64,000 nt of DNA. Source: Chamaea fasciata. Taxonomy: Eukaryota > Chordata > Aves > Passeriformes > Sylviidae. The position numbers and the translations under genes are program-made. This document shows, one piece after another, positions 27,101 to 38,711 of this stretch. The stretch is from assembly GCA_029207755.1 (NCBI GenBank), contig JARCOQ010000002.1:87322087-87386086 (forward strand), read 5' to 3'. How positions within the stretch are numbered: position 1 is the stretch's first letter; every line of letters begins with the position of its first letter. The notes under the pieces were generated by a model. It saw only the letters and a list, made by a program, of their open reading frames with translations, was not told the origin of the DNA and ran no database searches.

Positions 27101-29557
27101 TGGAGGAGGAAAAAGTCAGACCATCTTTTATTCCTAAAAGTCTATTGTTAGAACCCCTTTTATACTAAAACTGGCTCATAGATACAGAATTTATAACTGT
27201 ATTGTAAGTCTAACTTAAAAACCTGAGCTTTCAAAATCAATAAATCAATCATTTGCCCTAGTACAGAAATCCTTTGGAGTGTGAGGGAATATGGATTAAT
27301 GCTGAATTCTGTGCTTCAGTCTGTCAGGATTCTGTAGTTCTGAGATTCGTGACTTTCCCCCTGTCACTACCACAGGCATTATTTCTTGAATCGAATTTTG
27401 ATAATGGCAAATTTATCCATAATGGTGTCTCTGCTAAATATTTCTGTGCACTTATAAAATCTGAGTGCCCAGTCTTGGCCATTACAGGCATTGGGGCAGA
27501 GAGCACTCAAGTGTTTAACTCTGCTGGAGGGTGTCCAGTTGCAGAACACAGAACCAAGAAAGGTGTTCCATCTTGATGCAGAAATCCTTCCAGGTTATAT
27601 TTTAGTGGTAAAGACGTTTTTTCGCAAATCTTCCTTTGAAGAATTCAAACTATTCTATTGCTAATAGAAATGAAAAAACAGATATGGGACTTGCTTATAC
27701 TTCCCATTTCCACCGTAGCACATGTTTCAATTAAAACTAAAATTACCACATTCTTTAGTTTGTGTAATTTTTTGATAGAATGGTACATTTATATGTTAAT
27801 TTTGCTAAGATCAACTTTATTTATCTACAGGAAGCTATTCCAAGATTGTTGTACGTTTTCTTCACTTCTGAAATGTTATCACATTTAATTGCCTGATCTT
27901 ATTTGGGTTGCAATCATAGTCATTAATTAGCAGGAAGGTGAGGGACAGCATCATATCTAACTATCTGTTATGGCTGCTTTAATGAGGAAAATACCTGCCA
28001 TCATTTTAAAGGCATCCTGTATACTTCACAAATAAAGCTTGCTGTAGCATTCTCATTTAGACTGTGAACATCAAAGGAAATTGATGTCAGGTGTGAACAG
28101 AAGCTGTTGAATATATCTGTTGAGGAAGCTGAGTGGTGTGTCTGGATGGGAGAGATGAAGGGCAGCTTAAAACATTAACAAAACTACAGGTAATTAGTGT
28201 AAACTTTCAAGGGTAAGGTATGCTTGAGGAATAAAAATGTTGTTTATAGCTATTCCCTGTAGTGCCACTATTGCTAAGGGTCTGTCAATGTTTTCATTTA
28301 TAAAGCTCTATTTTTATAGGATTGTGCACTAGTAATAAAAAATGTGCTTGGGGCTAGAAGTTGACAATTTAAAGAAAAATAAATTGGTTTTGTTGTTCTC
28401 TGTTTTGGGGGTTTTTTTTTATAAATTATATGAGTATAGGAATAATAGAAGTTTATCTGTTTTGAATGGTTATTTTCCTTTGTATAATTGATCTGTTGGT
28501 TAAAGATCAAATTAATGAAATTTGGCAAGTAATTAATTCTTGGTATGAACTAATAGGTATTGGAATTCCTGGGAAAGAATAAGTAGAACAAGATTATTTA
28601 GTGTTTCACAGGCAAAATTTTACCTTTAAAAGGGGATCATAAAGAATTCAAGGCATCTGCAGAATACATTGAATAAATATTTTCATTCAATGGAAAGTGC
28701 TAGAGTACACAACCAGAAAAACAAGCTTTACGAAGTGCCAAATATAGACAAGTGTGGTCAGTTTGAAAGATGTAAGCTTATTGTGCCTTATCAACCTTGC
28801 TGACTGGCTGCTAATGATGTTATAATTCATAAATAGAATACAGTAAGAACCTTCTTAGGCTGCTGATATTCTACATGCTTAGGAGAGACACAAAACTATT
28901 TCCTAGGGAGAAAAAAAAAAAGCGCCTTTCGACTCTTACCATGCAATTATGGCTAAATTTTTTTCACTGTTATGTTATATTGGACTCTCTTTACTGTAAG
29001 GAACACCTTTTTTTGCCTCATCACATTACAACAATCAGAGTAGTGAAAGGATGATTTTACATTTGAGAAAATGATCCTTTAAATAGAAGTTTAAGGGCCA
29101 AAGATGTCATGGGTCACGAGTGTATATCTAAAATAATAGACTGTACATACAAGTTTCTTCACCTTTCAAAATCTCTGATTGCTTTAGGAGAAAAGTCAAG
29201 TATCATTACCATATTGTATGGATGAGGGAACCAAAGACATGTAAAGAGCTGGCTTAAATGCCTCTGAGTAGAGTAAGCTAACAAGGCACTGAAAGTCAAG
29301 CCTCTAGAAACACCATTCTAGCGCTTTTCCCACCGTAAGGATTTGCCTCTGCCAGCTTTTGAAAACTTGGACATTACTGGTGCAAAATTTATCTCAAGGG
29401 TTAGTATGTACTCTACAGTGAAACTCTTTAAATTTTGTATCTATTTTAAAGTTTTCCATCAAATACTTGAAATAGAGCCTGGATAAAAATACTTGGGTTT
29501 GGATTTGGTGTTTGATTTCGTTTAGTTTTTGGCTTTTTGTGAGTGCTTTTTTGACAC
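24128..29557. other. Unique AT-rich DNA, no gene recognised
   Basis: No frame exceeds 103 codons. The longest are 24783-25094 (minus, hydrophobic) and 27274-27576 (plus), neither recognisable. I see no transposable element that I can name. Confidence 0.4.
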
Positions 29558-29836
29558 TGTATTACACCAAAACGACACAAACTCCAAACTTCAGAAGGCT
29601 GAAAATGACTCCTTTATTTTTGGGAATGTGTCTCCCTTATATACTTTTTTACACAGACCAGTTTGATTGGTGACAAGAAGACAAGCTTCTTCAATCACAT
29701 TGGTCAAACCAGAGGGACGTCAAGAAGAAGTCCCTCCCAGGCAAAGGAATGAAAACATAGTACAGTTACAAAAACACTTCTCTTGTTTGCAGAAAATTCC
29801 CTGGGAAAATGAATTTCAGAAAACCAAAACATCTCA
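29558..29836 (-). mobile_element. Solo LTR of an endogenous retrovirus
   Basis: Read on the minus strand, the 279-bp segment starts TGAGATG and ends AATACA, so it has the TG...CA ends of an LTR. It contains a TATA box (GTATATAAGG, about 29636-29645) and an AATAAA signal (rc of 29613-29618) soon after. The flanks are GACAC on the left and GGCAC on the right, a 5-bp target duplication with one mismatch. Five bases fits several retrovirus-like groups, including ERVL-type elements. No internal gag, pol or env sequence is present. A solo LTR arises by recombination between the two LTRs of a provirus. The family assignment is from memory of avian LTRs and is uncertain. Confidence 0.72.
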
Positions 29837-32800
29837 GGCACGAACCAGGGCTGCATTATTTTTATCTTAATTGAGGAATCCATTGTTTCATATATATATA
29901 TGGTATTCTCTTCTGAAATATTATAGTTGGAAACTTACAGTGCATCACTGTAGAAGAGGTAACACTGTAGTCACAAATGCTTGCTGCAGCAATTTTTGAT
30001 AAGAGTAGACTTTTTATCTTGAGAAAGTTAGTTCTACATGGATGCACTAAATCTTAACCCCTGTAAAACCAGGATTTAACTTGCCTGATGATTACTACAG
30101 TTGCCATTTCTATGAGAACACATTATTGCTTTCCTGATACTTGACACCCATTTTCTGGACCTGCAATCATTAATCCAATTACATGTGCTCAAAAGAAAGG
30201 ATCATGGCCCTCTGACCCCATCATGTCCATAGCATAGGCTAGAAAATATCCTAAACATGGTTTAGTCTTTTGAAACAGAGCAACATTTAGAACCATCCCA
30301 AAAGAAGCCACTGTTTTCTCTGTGCACTTTCATGACTTTTCAGTAAAGAGAGTGAAATTGTCCTTTTCACTTTACACCTCCAGAGTCCTTACAAGCCCAT
30401 AGTCAGTGAAACTGAAATCCTTTTGTCTAAATAGAGGTGCCCCTGTCAGGTAAACAGAGGGGGAATGGCCAGTCTGGATTCTGATACTAATTTTATAATA
30501 AAGACAGTCTGTGAATCAATACCTTCTGATCTTCATCATGCTCATATATATTAGGTTTCTTTTTTCCTCTCTCTTACACTCATCACCCACTGCCCTTATA
30601 TGAAAGGGCTGAATTCTGCCCTTAGATCCCTGACTTCAATTGAATTTCTGTTTAAAGTCTGAGGGAAAATTTGGCACAAAAATCCCATATATTCACACTT
30701 TTTTTTTTTGAGAACATGAAGCTATGTTAGGGTGCAATAAACACCTGTCATCTTAAATAGTTAAGAATGTGCTGCATTCTGCTTGTATGGAGATAGGTAT
30801 TTTTCAGGATAAAAGTGCTTTAATTTCTGGTTAAATAGAAAGACACAGAGGACAGACTAACATTTTAAAAAAGGTATTGTAAGGAGAACTACAGGTAAAT
30901 CCAAATAGACTACAAAATATTCTATTTTGTGTAAAAAGACACAAAAGTGCTGTTTTAATTCAGATGACCTTGGCACAGCCAAGTGTTTTTTAAATAATGA
31001 TGCACCTAATATTAATATGGAGATGACAAAAACTGTTTTAGACAGTTCCTAGTGACAGACAGGTAGTGATATCCTACGAAAAGCTTGAGCAGAGCTCTTT
31101 CCACGTTTCAACAACTTTTTTTCTCTCCAAAGTTAAACAATAGATGAGACCTCCTAACGGCTTTCCATGTGTTCATCACAGTTACCTGCGTGAATTTGCA
31201 GTAATTAAGCAATCTGAAACACTGACTGACCCAGAGAGAAAGCTATTCCATACCAGTGGTGTCCTTGAAATGTCTTCATCATCAAGCGATCTCTTCATCT
31301 CAGTGAAAGCTAACGTCAGCACTACTGTGTAGCAACCCTTCCCCTACATAGCTATTGAAATCTTATAAAGATGCTTTTGTTTTATATTAAATAAAAGAAA
31401 AAAGAATCCCACTAGCCAAACAGTGTAGGCAGGGAAATGGCCCTGTGAAAATGCTTCTGTCAGAAGGAGGGAAAGGGGGCTTGCTGGGGATAAAAAAACA
31501 GCCCTTCTTTAAGGTCAAAAATATAATTAGCATTTGAAAGGATGTGAAGATGCACTACCTCAGGGACCACAGTGGCCAAATTTGTGCCATTTAATGTCAA
31601 CAGCCATTGGAGTTGTGATAAAATTAATAGAGCCTTGTGTGATTGATAACATACCTCATCTGCCATTCCAGTACAAAAATCCCACAGGTTCAGCAGCAAG
31701 AAACAGTGTTTAGATCACTTTTGAAAGGAAGCTGTGTGAAAGATGTACTTATGAGCTTTAATTAGCTTATGAAATTTGTGACGAGCTTCCTCACTACCAG
31801 TACCAAAAAATAAAAATGCATTGTTTAATTATTAACTGTGGGAGGAGAGGTTAGTGCATCTATTCAGTAACTGGATACTGTTGTTGATAATGAAGGTCGA
31901 GAGTGAAGAGAAAGGCAGACTTTCTACAGTGATTTTTTTAAAATAGAAAAACATTAATTTATGTGAGGGAAAGAAAGGTGATGGATCATTGACAGTGAGG
32001 GGAATTCAACAGTGACTTGAGGTCTGAAAGGAAGCCAAATATTCTGAAAATATCATATGCTTCAGCTAGGAATCAGTTTATTTTTCAGTTATTGATAGAC
32101 TTCTTCCATTTTACTACCTATTCTGAAAAATATTTTAAGTGTTTTGGCCCACATGACTTTCAAAATCACACTGATTAGTTGTGTTGTGAATCAGAAATGA
32201 AAATTTTGCTTGAGGGCACCAAGTCACAAGACTTGTAGGGGGCATACGTATGATTCTGTTGAACTGAAAAGGCAGCCTGGTCATTAATGTAAAGTATTGA
32301 CTTCAAACCTGATTCATGTTTTTGAGACACCAGCTTTTTTTTACTTTTAAGAAAATGAAGTTTTTATTTAATTTAGAATCATATAGTGGTACAAATTTTA
32401 GATTTTTTTTGTGTGTGTGTCATTAATATTCCTTTGATTTTTTACATACCATAAATTATGTAAATTAGTAGAATAAGTTAACAATTTATCCTGCCTTTTA
32501 GTGAATAAAATGCTAGACATACACTTCCAGCAACAGTGTTTTTATCCTACTAAAAGCTCTCCATGACTGACTGAAAAACAGTGGATATAAGCCATAGGAC
32601 AGGGACAGTGTTTTCATGCATTTTTGCTACTATTTTATGTTATTAAGGTTATGGTCTCAGGGAAAAGATGTCCAGAGTTGGATAAGATCTAACACATAAG
32701 CCCAATATCTTACCTCACTGTGGAGAAAGACCAGGCTGCAACTTACCACAACCCAATTATTTCAGCACTGATTTTTAGCCAAGACTTCCACCGTAAGTCC

Positions 32801-35550
32801 TAACATATTCCTCAATAGTAGCAATAAAACAAGTCTACCTCGTCTGTCAAGAGTAGAGCTAGCCAGGGGAAATCACTGGGGCAAAAGGTGAACTGGTTAA
32901 ACAAAAACTGAATCTTTGATGAAAAATTTAATCAAGACTTAAATGTGAACAAAAAGGGTTATCCATCAAGATCATAAAACTTCTACTGCCGCACTCACCC
33001 AATGCATTAAATAAAGTGCTGAATCACTATGAATTGCCCCAGTGGTGGTAACCATTCACCAGCTTCAGTGAGAAAAAATACATGGGAGAGAAAAGGAGCC
33101 GCAGTTATACTGTCCCTAGATGTCATTACTCTTCCACTGCCTCCGCCCTCTAAAAAATTGTGCAGGACCAATTGAAAAGTTCTTGAAACCCAGTTATTTG
33201 CTCTGAATCAATAGTTCAGTGTAGGAGGTCACTAGGCCAGAATTTCTGTTGGTAAATCTCTATCACTTGAGCATTTGGCAGTAGCACAGTGTGTCTGACA
33301 TTGCTTCCTGACACATTGCACAGGCAGTAAAGGCATAGGAGAAAGAGGTACAGATGTGTAATGCCTAATAAAGGCCGCAAAACCTGAGACTTAGCTTACT
33401 TCACACAATATACAAGTACCTTAGCTAAGAATTATCATCACATGTAACACTTTTAATAAATAAATTCATTCAAGAATTTTAACTGATGGGCAAAGCTTCC
33501 TGAAGAGTCTAATGCTGTGGTAACTTATTGGGACTATCCATTTCCCAGCTGATAAATGCACAGCAATTCATGTCAAGATACTGGCACTCAGAAAAGCTGA
33601 TGGAAAGATTTATACTTTAAATATCACTTACCTCCACAGGCTGACTAGCGTCAAAAAAGACTGACCTTGGAAATTGAGAAACAATGACAGCATTTTAAAG
33701 AAAATGCATGTAAAACAAAACAAAAGAGGAAAAATTTGTTTATTTTACATACTTCAAAGGATTGTTGAATGTAGTAAAGTGTAATATTTTCCTTTTTTAA
33801 AACAGTTAGTGTGTAAAATATGATGTTTTGAGATTACAGAGATTAAAACTCTATTTATACCTAGTAGCACTCATAACTATGACAAGGAGATGAAGGAAAG
33901 TTTATGATTAAAATTGTCTCAAATTTCCCAGAGAACTTTATTTTAAACTGGTATGACCATGCCATTGATTTCTTTTAGCATTAACCACTTGGACTGAAAA
34001 CTCTTCAAAGAGAAGATGTCTTATTTCACCCTGCAATACTTTACAATTTCAGCTGTAATGATTTGTTGACCAGATTATTTACAATAATTCTGCTAAAAAA
34101 GCTTACTATTTCCAAGTTTTCAGAAAGCTGCCTAAAATCCAGTTCAGAGGAAAAAGGATGAATGGAAAAAAAAGGGTCAGGCTTGTTAGGTTATGATGCA
34201 GTTTTCTGAAGACCAAGTTCATACTGAGTAGCCTTTATTTCCTCACAGCTCTTAAGTGCTGAGGGGCTGTGCTGCACCTCTCACACAAGTACACATGAAT
34301 GCCCCCATAAAAACCTGCAGCTCAGGGTGTGATTTCCCCATCAAGCTTCTTTCCAAGCAAAACAGTATTTTCTTAAGGCAGTGAGTAGCAGATTGGAAAG
34401 TAGGATTTTTCATGCATTGTTACCATATGTATTTGCTTGCAATACTGAAGGATGAACAAGAAAGAGTTATTGCAGAAGTGCGTGAACTGCAGCAGGTGTT
34501 CACTGCACCATACTGAAAAATTCTAGCTGACCAAAATAAGTTATCCTAGTGAAATGACTGGCTTGGTTCTGGAAATTTTGGAAGTTTAAATGCTTGAATT
34601 TAACAAATATAGTTGGGTTTTTTTAAGGCATGGTCCATTTTTTTACATGATATTACAATAATTTGGAAGATTTCTGGTGAAACATTTCCTAAACTGAACC
34701 TGAAACTTCACCAAAATAAGCATTTTAAAGAAACTGTAGATTTTCTTGAATTTTTTTTAGCTATGAAGAAAGGATTTTTGCCTTATTATGTCGAGTTTAT
34801 TTCAAGATGTAATTGAGCAATACAAGTTCTGATGGATACAGAACAACATATCTCCCCCTTTTTTCTACTCCAGACTGTGGTTCTGTGTCGCCCTGATTCT
34901 TCAAGCCTTCTGATGATGTTCACATATTTCTAGTGGAGTCACTCACAAATATAACCTAAACAAGTAGATTGTTTTCATACCAGTCTGTGATGGACTGTTG
35001 AACTGACCACTGGGGTAAGAAAGGTGTTCTTCTCATCTACCAATCCTTGATCAAACTCCAAATCCTATTTAAACCCCAAATCATAATAAACTCCTTCTTT
35101 CTCTGCTCACCTCTCAACCTGAGTGAGTGTGGTTTTCCCATGTCCCTACCGGTGACAGTTCTGGTGGCACTTCCATTTTGCCAGCCATTTTCCCTCTGTC
35201 ATATAGTGGAAGTCTCACACACCATAAACTACCAGCAGTACAGAAAATATTTGGGCTACGCAGTTTGGAACAATTTAAGAATTGAAGAAGGAATAATGAT
35301 TATTAAACAACCCTGCTAAGTTATTGGTAGTTTGTTTCTGAACATGTTAAATTAATCTAGGATATTTTGTTTTGATAATAATAATTATGTTGAATAATAA
35401 TTTTTCAAGTTCTGCTAAAGAGCCTGTGCATTTATTTCTCATTTAAATTCATTTAAAAAAAAGAAAAAAGAAAACACAAAAAACCCAACAACAACCAGCA
35501 CTGATTCTCCTCAGTAATTAGATTCTTCATTGTTTTGTGTAGAAAGAGCA
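29837..35550. other. Unique AT-rich DNA, no gene recognised
   Basis: Frames are 79 codons or shorter. A GT-rich run lies at about 32405-32420. A segment at 33000-33230 is slightly less AT-rich and carries a donor-like GGGTGAGT on the minus strand near 33001. It has stops in the frames I checked, so I do not call an exon. Confidence 0.4.
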
Positions 35551-35553
35551 CCT

Positions 35554-35617
35554 AAAGGCCATAGAAAAAGGCTACGATAAAGGGTAAAGGTCACAGAAAA
35601 AGGCTATGCTAAAGGGA
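35554..35617. repeat. Two-copy 32-bp tandem repeat
   Basis: Unit 1 (35554-35585) starts AAAGGCCATAG and unit 2 (35586-35617) starts AAAGGTCACAG. They differ at about six positions. The duplication is therefore not recent. Confidence 0.85.
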
Positions 35618-35734
35618 AGGCCTGAAGGATCTTAGAAGAAGAAATTAAATCTGGTAGGAAAAAAAAAGTCAGTAAAATTTTAGTGTTTGCATCAAAAGGT
35701 CTACAAAAATTGCTCCAATAGCTCACTGTACATT

Positions 35735-35925
35735 TGTGTGACAGGTTGACCCAGCAGGATACCAACCATCTGTCCACCAAATCACTCTGTCACTCCCCTC
35801 CTCAACAAGAATGGGATGGTAGAAAGTGTGATGGAACAAAACTCACAGATCAAGATAAAGGCAGTTTAACAAAGCAAAAGCTGCACTTAGAAGCAAAGGA
35901 AAACAAAAGACTTTTTATCCTTCCT
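35735..35925 (+). mobile_element. Partial LTR of an avian endogenous retrovirus
   Basis: The segment opens TGTGTGACAGGTTGACCC and continues with CACCAAATC, TCACTCCCCTCCTCA and GATAAAGGCAGTTTAA, then AAGCAAAGGAAAACAAAAG. That order and spacing match an abundant LTR type I know from bird genomes (GGTTGACC...CACTCCCCCTCCTC...GAGATAAGGACAG). No 3' terminal CA, matching target duplication or second LTR was located, so this is a truncated or decayed copy, and its right edge is approximate. Confidence 0.55.
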
Positions 35926-38657
35926 GTGCTGGGATCCAGCACAGGAGTTTGAAACAGCAATGGATACCCTTCTTGGTTTTATCCCTGAAGGCAGCATGCC
36001 CATTTAGAATATGTCTCAGTTCTTTAGCCTTCTGTAACCTCACTTCTCCACTGAGCTCAATCAATAAACCTGTAACCTCCCTAAAGAAAGTAAATATTCC
36101 AATTTTTTTTCCTTTTTTTCATGCCTACTTGGTTACCTTATTACTATATTTTATGGTCCTGAAGTTTGACATGAGTTTCCATGTAGAGCTTTCACAGGGA
36201 TTATGCACTGTGCAATGTTTACAGTCTGCAAGATTCTTGGGTTTCCTTTCTAATATACTGCATTGAGCAACACTTCAACAGTTATTTTTTTTTGTTTGCT
36301 GCTAAAGCTTGCAATACACAAAATGTTAGCTTCAGCAAAGTTAAAACTAGTTTGAATATAATGCTGACACCAGAACAAGGTCATAAAAGAATTTGGAAAT
36401 TAGCCCTTATCTGATTTTATCTTCATTCATGAACCATTAGAAACTGATTTTATTTTTTGTTTTGTTTCTGGTTGTGGACTTGTTATTGAAAATTACTTTT
36501 TATCTGATTTCTCATTTTTAAGCCTTTTAATGCTTTTGCTCCCCTTTTTATATTGGAGGTGAACTTAACCTAGTATTCTTGAATAAGGTGGACTTCAAGA
36601 GATTTGTTCTCCATCTTTTACTTGAGAAATCTGTTGTAGTCCAATGGGTATAATTTTTAGGTGTTTCCTAAGCTATATATTGTACAGTGTTTTCATTTGG
36701 ATGGAGAAAACACTGCATATTTAAGGAAGAGGTGAAAAAATCAAAAATACTCTAGTTTGAGCGTAAGACTGTTACTTCAACACAGAACTTACATTTCCTC
36801 TTTTCATACTTTTCCTATTTATATGCTGCATATCTTAGAATTGTATGTGATTCTTTTTCAACGTAAGGTTTTTCTTGAAGCATCTTATCACAGTAGAGTG
36901 ATTCAGAAGAGCTGCTTAAACATCTCTTACACGTGTGCAAGCAAGTATTTCTCACAGAGGCAATTGGGGAATTCATAAGCTGAACAGGATATGCATGCTA
37001 TGGTTGATTTGTGCAGTAAGGGCTAGATTTAAAACAAATATATTAAAATCAGTTCCTAAATTTTTGCAGTGATTGAATGGGAACCCCTTAAAATTCAAAC
37101 TTTAACATTACTTCTTACCTTTTAGATTTAGATCCTGTCCAAAGTTTGGGGAGGATAAGTGCAGGTACCAACACAACAGTCAACATATATTCTGTTTGGG
37201 ATGCAAGGCATGACCATCATATACTTGGTAGCACTAAGATCCACTTAGGGGCATCAGCCAGAACTGGACAGACAAAGCAGTCTTAAAAGACATTTTTACC
37301 ACTAGCTGACAAGTATACTCAGATTATGGTGCAAGGGATGAGAAGATATTTATGGCAAAAGAGGTCATCGTATTCGCTCAGTCAGAAAAATTAGTTTTCA
37401 AAAAATAAATTTCAGAAACTGTTTTCAATTTGAGTTTTTTTAAAATTTTCCTATTCTCTCACTTCTTTCCAGTCACTGGGGTTGACCAATTGAACTCCTA
37501 AATTCTTGACATACTCTCAACAAAAGGAATCAAGTTCAACCCTGTGAGAGATCTTATCATAGTACTCAGCTAGTCAGAGAAGTCAAATCAATATTGATAA
37601 TATCACTCTAACTGCTTTTACTTACCCTGTACTGAGGAACGAGAGGTGCTAAAAAGCAGCAGTTGCAGGAAGAAAGGAAGAAAGGAAGGATGGATTGCTG
37701 CCAGTGACCAACAATGAAATCTGAAGCATACACTTGGGTGTGTAACTTGGACAGAGAACAAATTCTATATTAAAAAATAATTAACTCTCCATCAATTTTG
37801 CACTAAATGTTTTAGTATGTGAAATCAAATGAAAGTGAATATATTTTTAATTGTAAGTTTTTTTACATCATCGATGATAGTCATTGCTCTAGGTAAGACT
37901 TGGCACTTATTTGGGAATAAGTAGCCATTGTTAATGATTCTTTCCTCCCAAAACAAACCTGTAACCTCATCAAAAGCAACTCATCACTTTTCAGTGAAAG
38001 AATGTTTAAAAGAGAAAATCCTTTCCTGGTATGTTTGTACTGTTGAAAATAATTAATTAATCTGTCTTTTGTGGCTCACTCATCTTTATCTGTGTGCATT
38101 TTCCCCTGTCTTTACATAATGCCATTCTTCTATTCAGCTAATGACAATAGTTTCAGCACTCCATAACCTACTTTTGAAATAATCATCTTTATTTTAAGCA
38201 TACAGAATATGTAAAGTAGATACACAGAGATGAAGAAAAGGAATGTGTAATAGGCACAAGAGGCTTTATTTACAAAAATATTTTGGATTCAAAATCCTAA
38301 TATATTTTGCCATTAAAGAATCCAGACCAATCACAATGTAAAGGATGCTGGATGGACCACTCTGGTTTGTAGAGTCTTTAAGTAATCACAATGCAAATAT
38401 GATTTTGGTTCCTACTTACGTTGCCAGGTTTTGGGAAAGGGCAGCCTTACACATTTCATATTTTCTTATCCAACAGGTACTCATTTATTGGCTGGGCTTG
38501 TTGCTGGTTCTGCAAGTCTTGAAACAATTTGCAACTGCACCTTTCAACATGCCTCTGTTGAATTCAAATATTAGAATACCAAATAGCTAAGATGATAGAA
38601 AATAATTCCGTCAAAATCCCTGATAAGAAAAAGGATTTCAGAGATGTGATTTTGAAC
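35926..38657. other. Unique AT-rich DNA, no gene recognised
   Basis: The longest frame is 105 codons (35949-36266, plus), unrecognised. A GAAAGGAAG-type purine run lies near 37668-37695. The far part of the LTR at 35.7 kb may extend into the first 100 bp or so. Confidence 0.4.
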
Positions 38658-38709
38658 ATGTATACCGAAAGTATACAGGTATATGTATACTAAAAGTATA
38701 CATGTGTAC
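38658..38709. repeat. Two-copy 25-bp repeat built from GTATAC palindromes
   Basis: Two units of 25 bp (starting 38658 and 38683) each read ATGTATAC, four or five bases, then GTATAC. GTATAC is self-complementary, so each unit can fold into a short hairpin and the four copies can pair with one another. Confidence 0.8.
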
Positions 38710-38711
38710 AG

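Noticed and set aside
33000..33230. Donor-like GGGTGAGT on the minus strand beside a less AT-rich segment
   Set aside because: Stops interrupt the frames leading to the donor, so no coding exon is supported.
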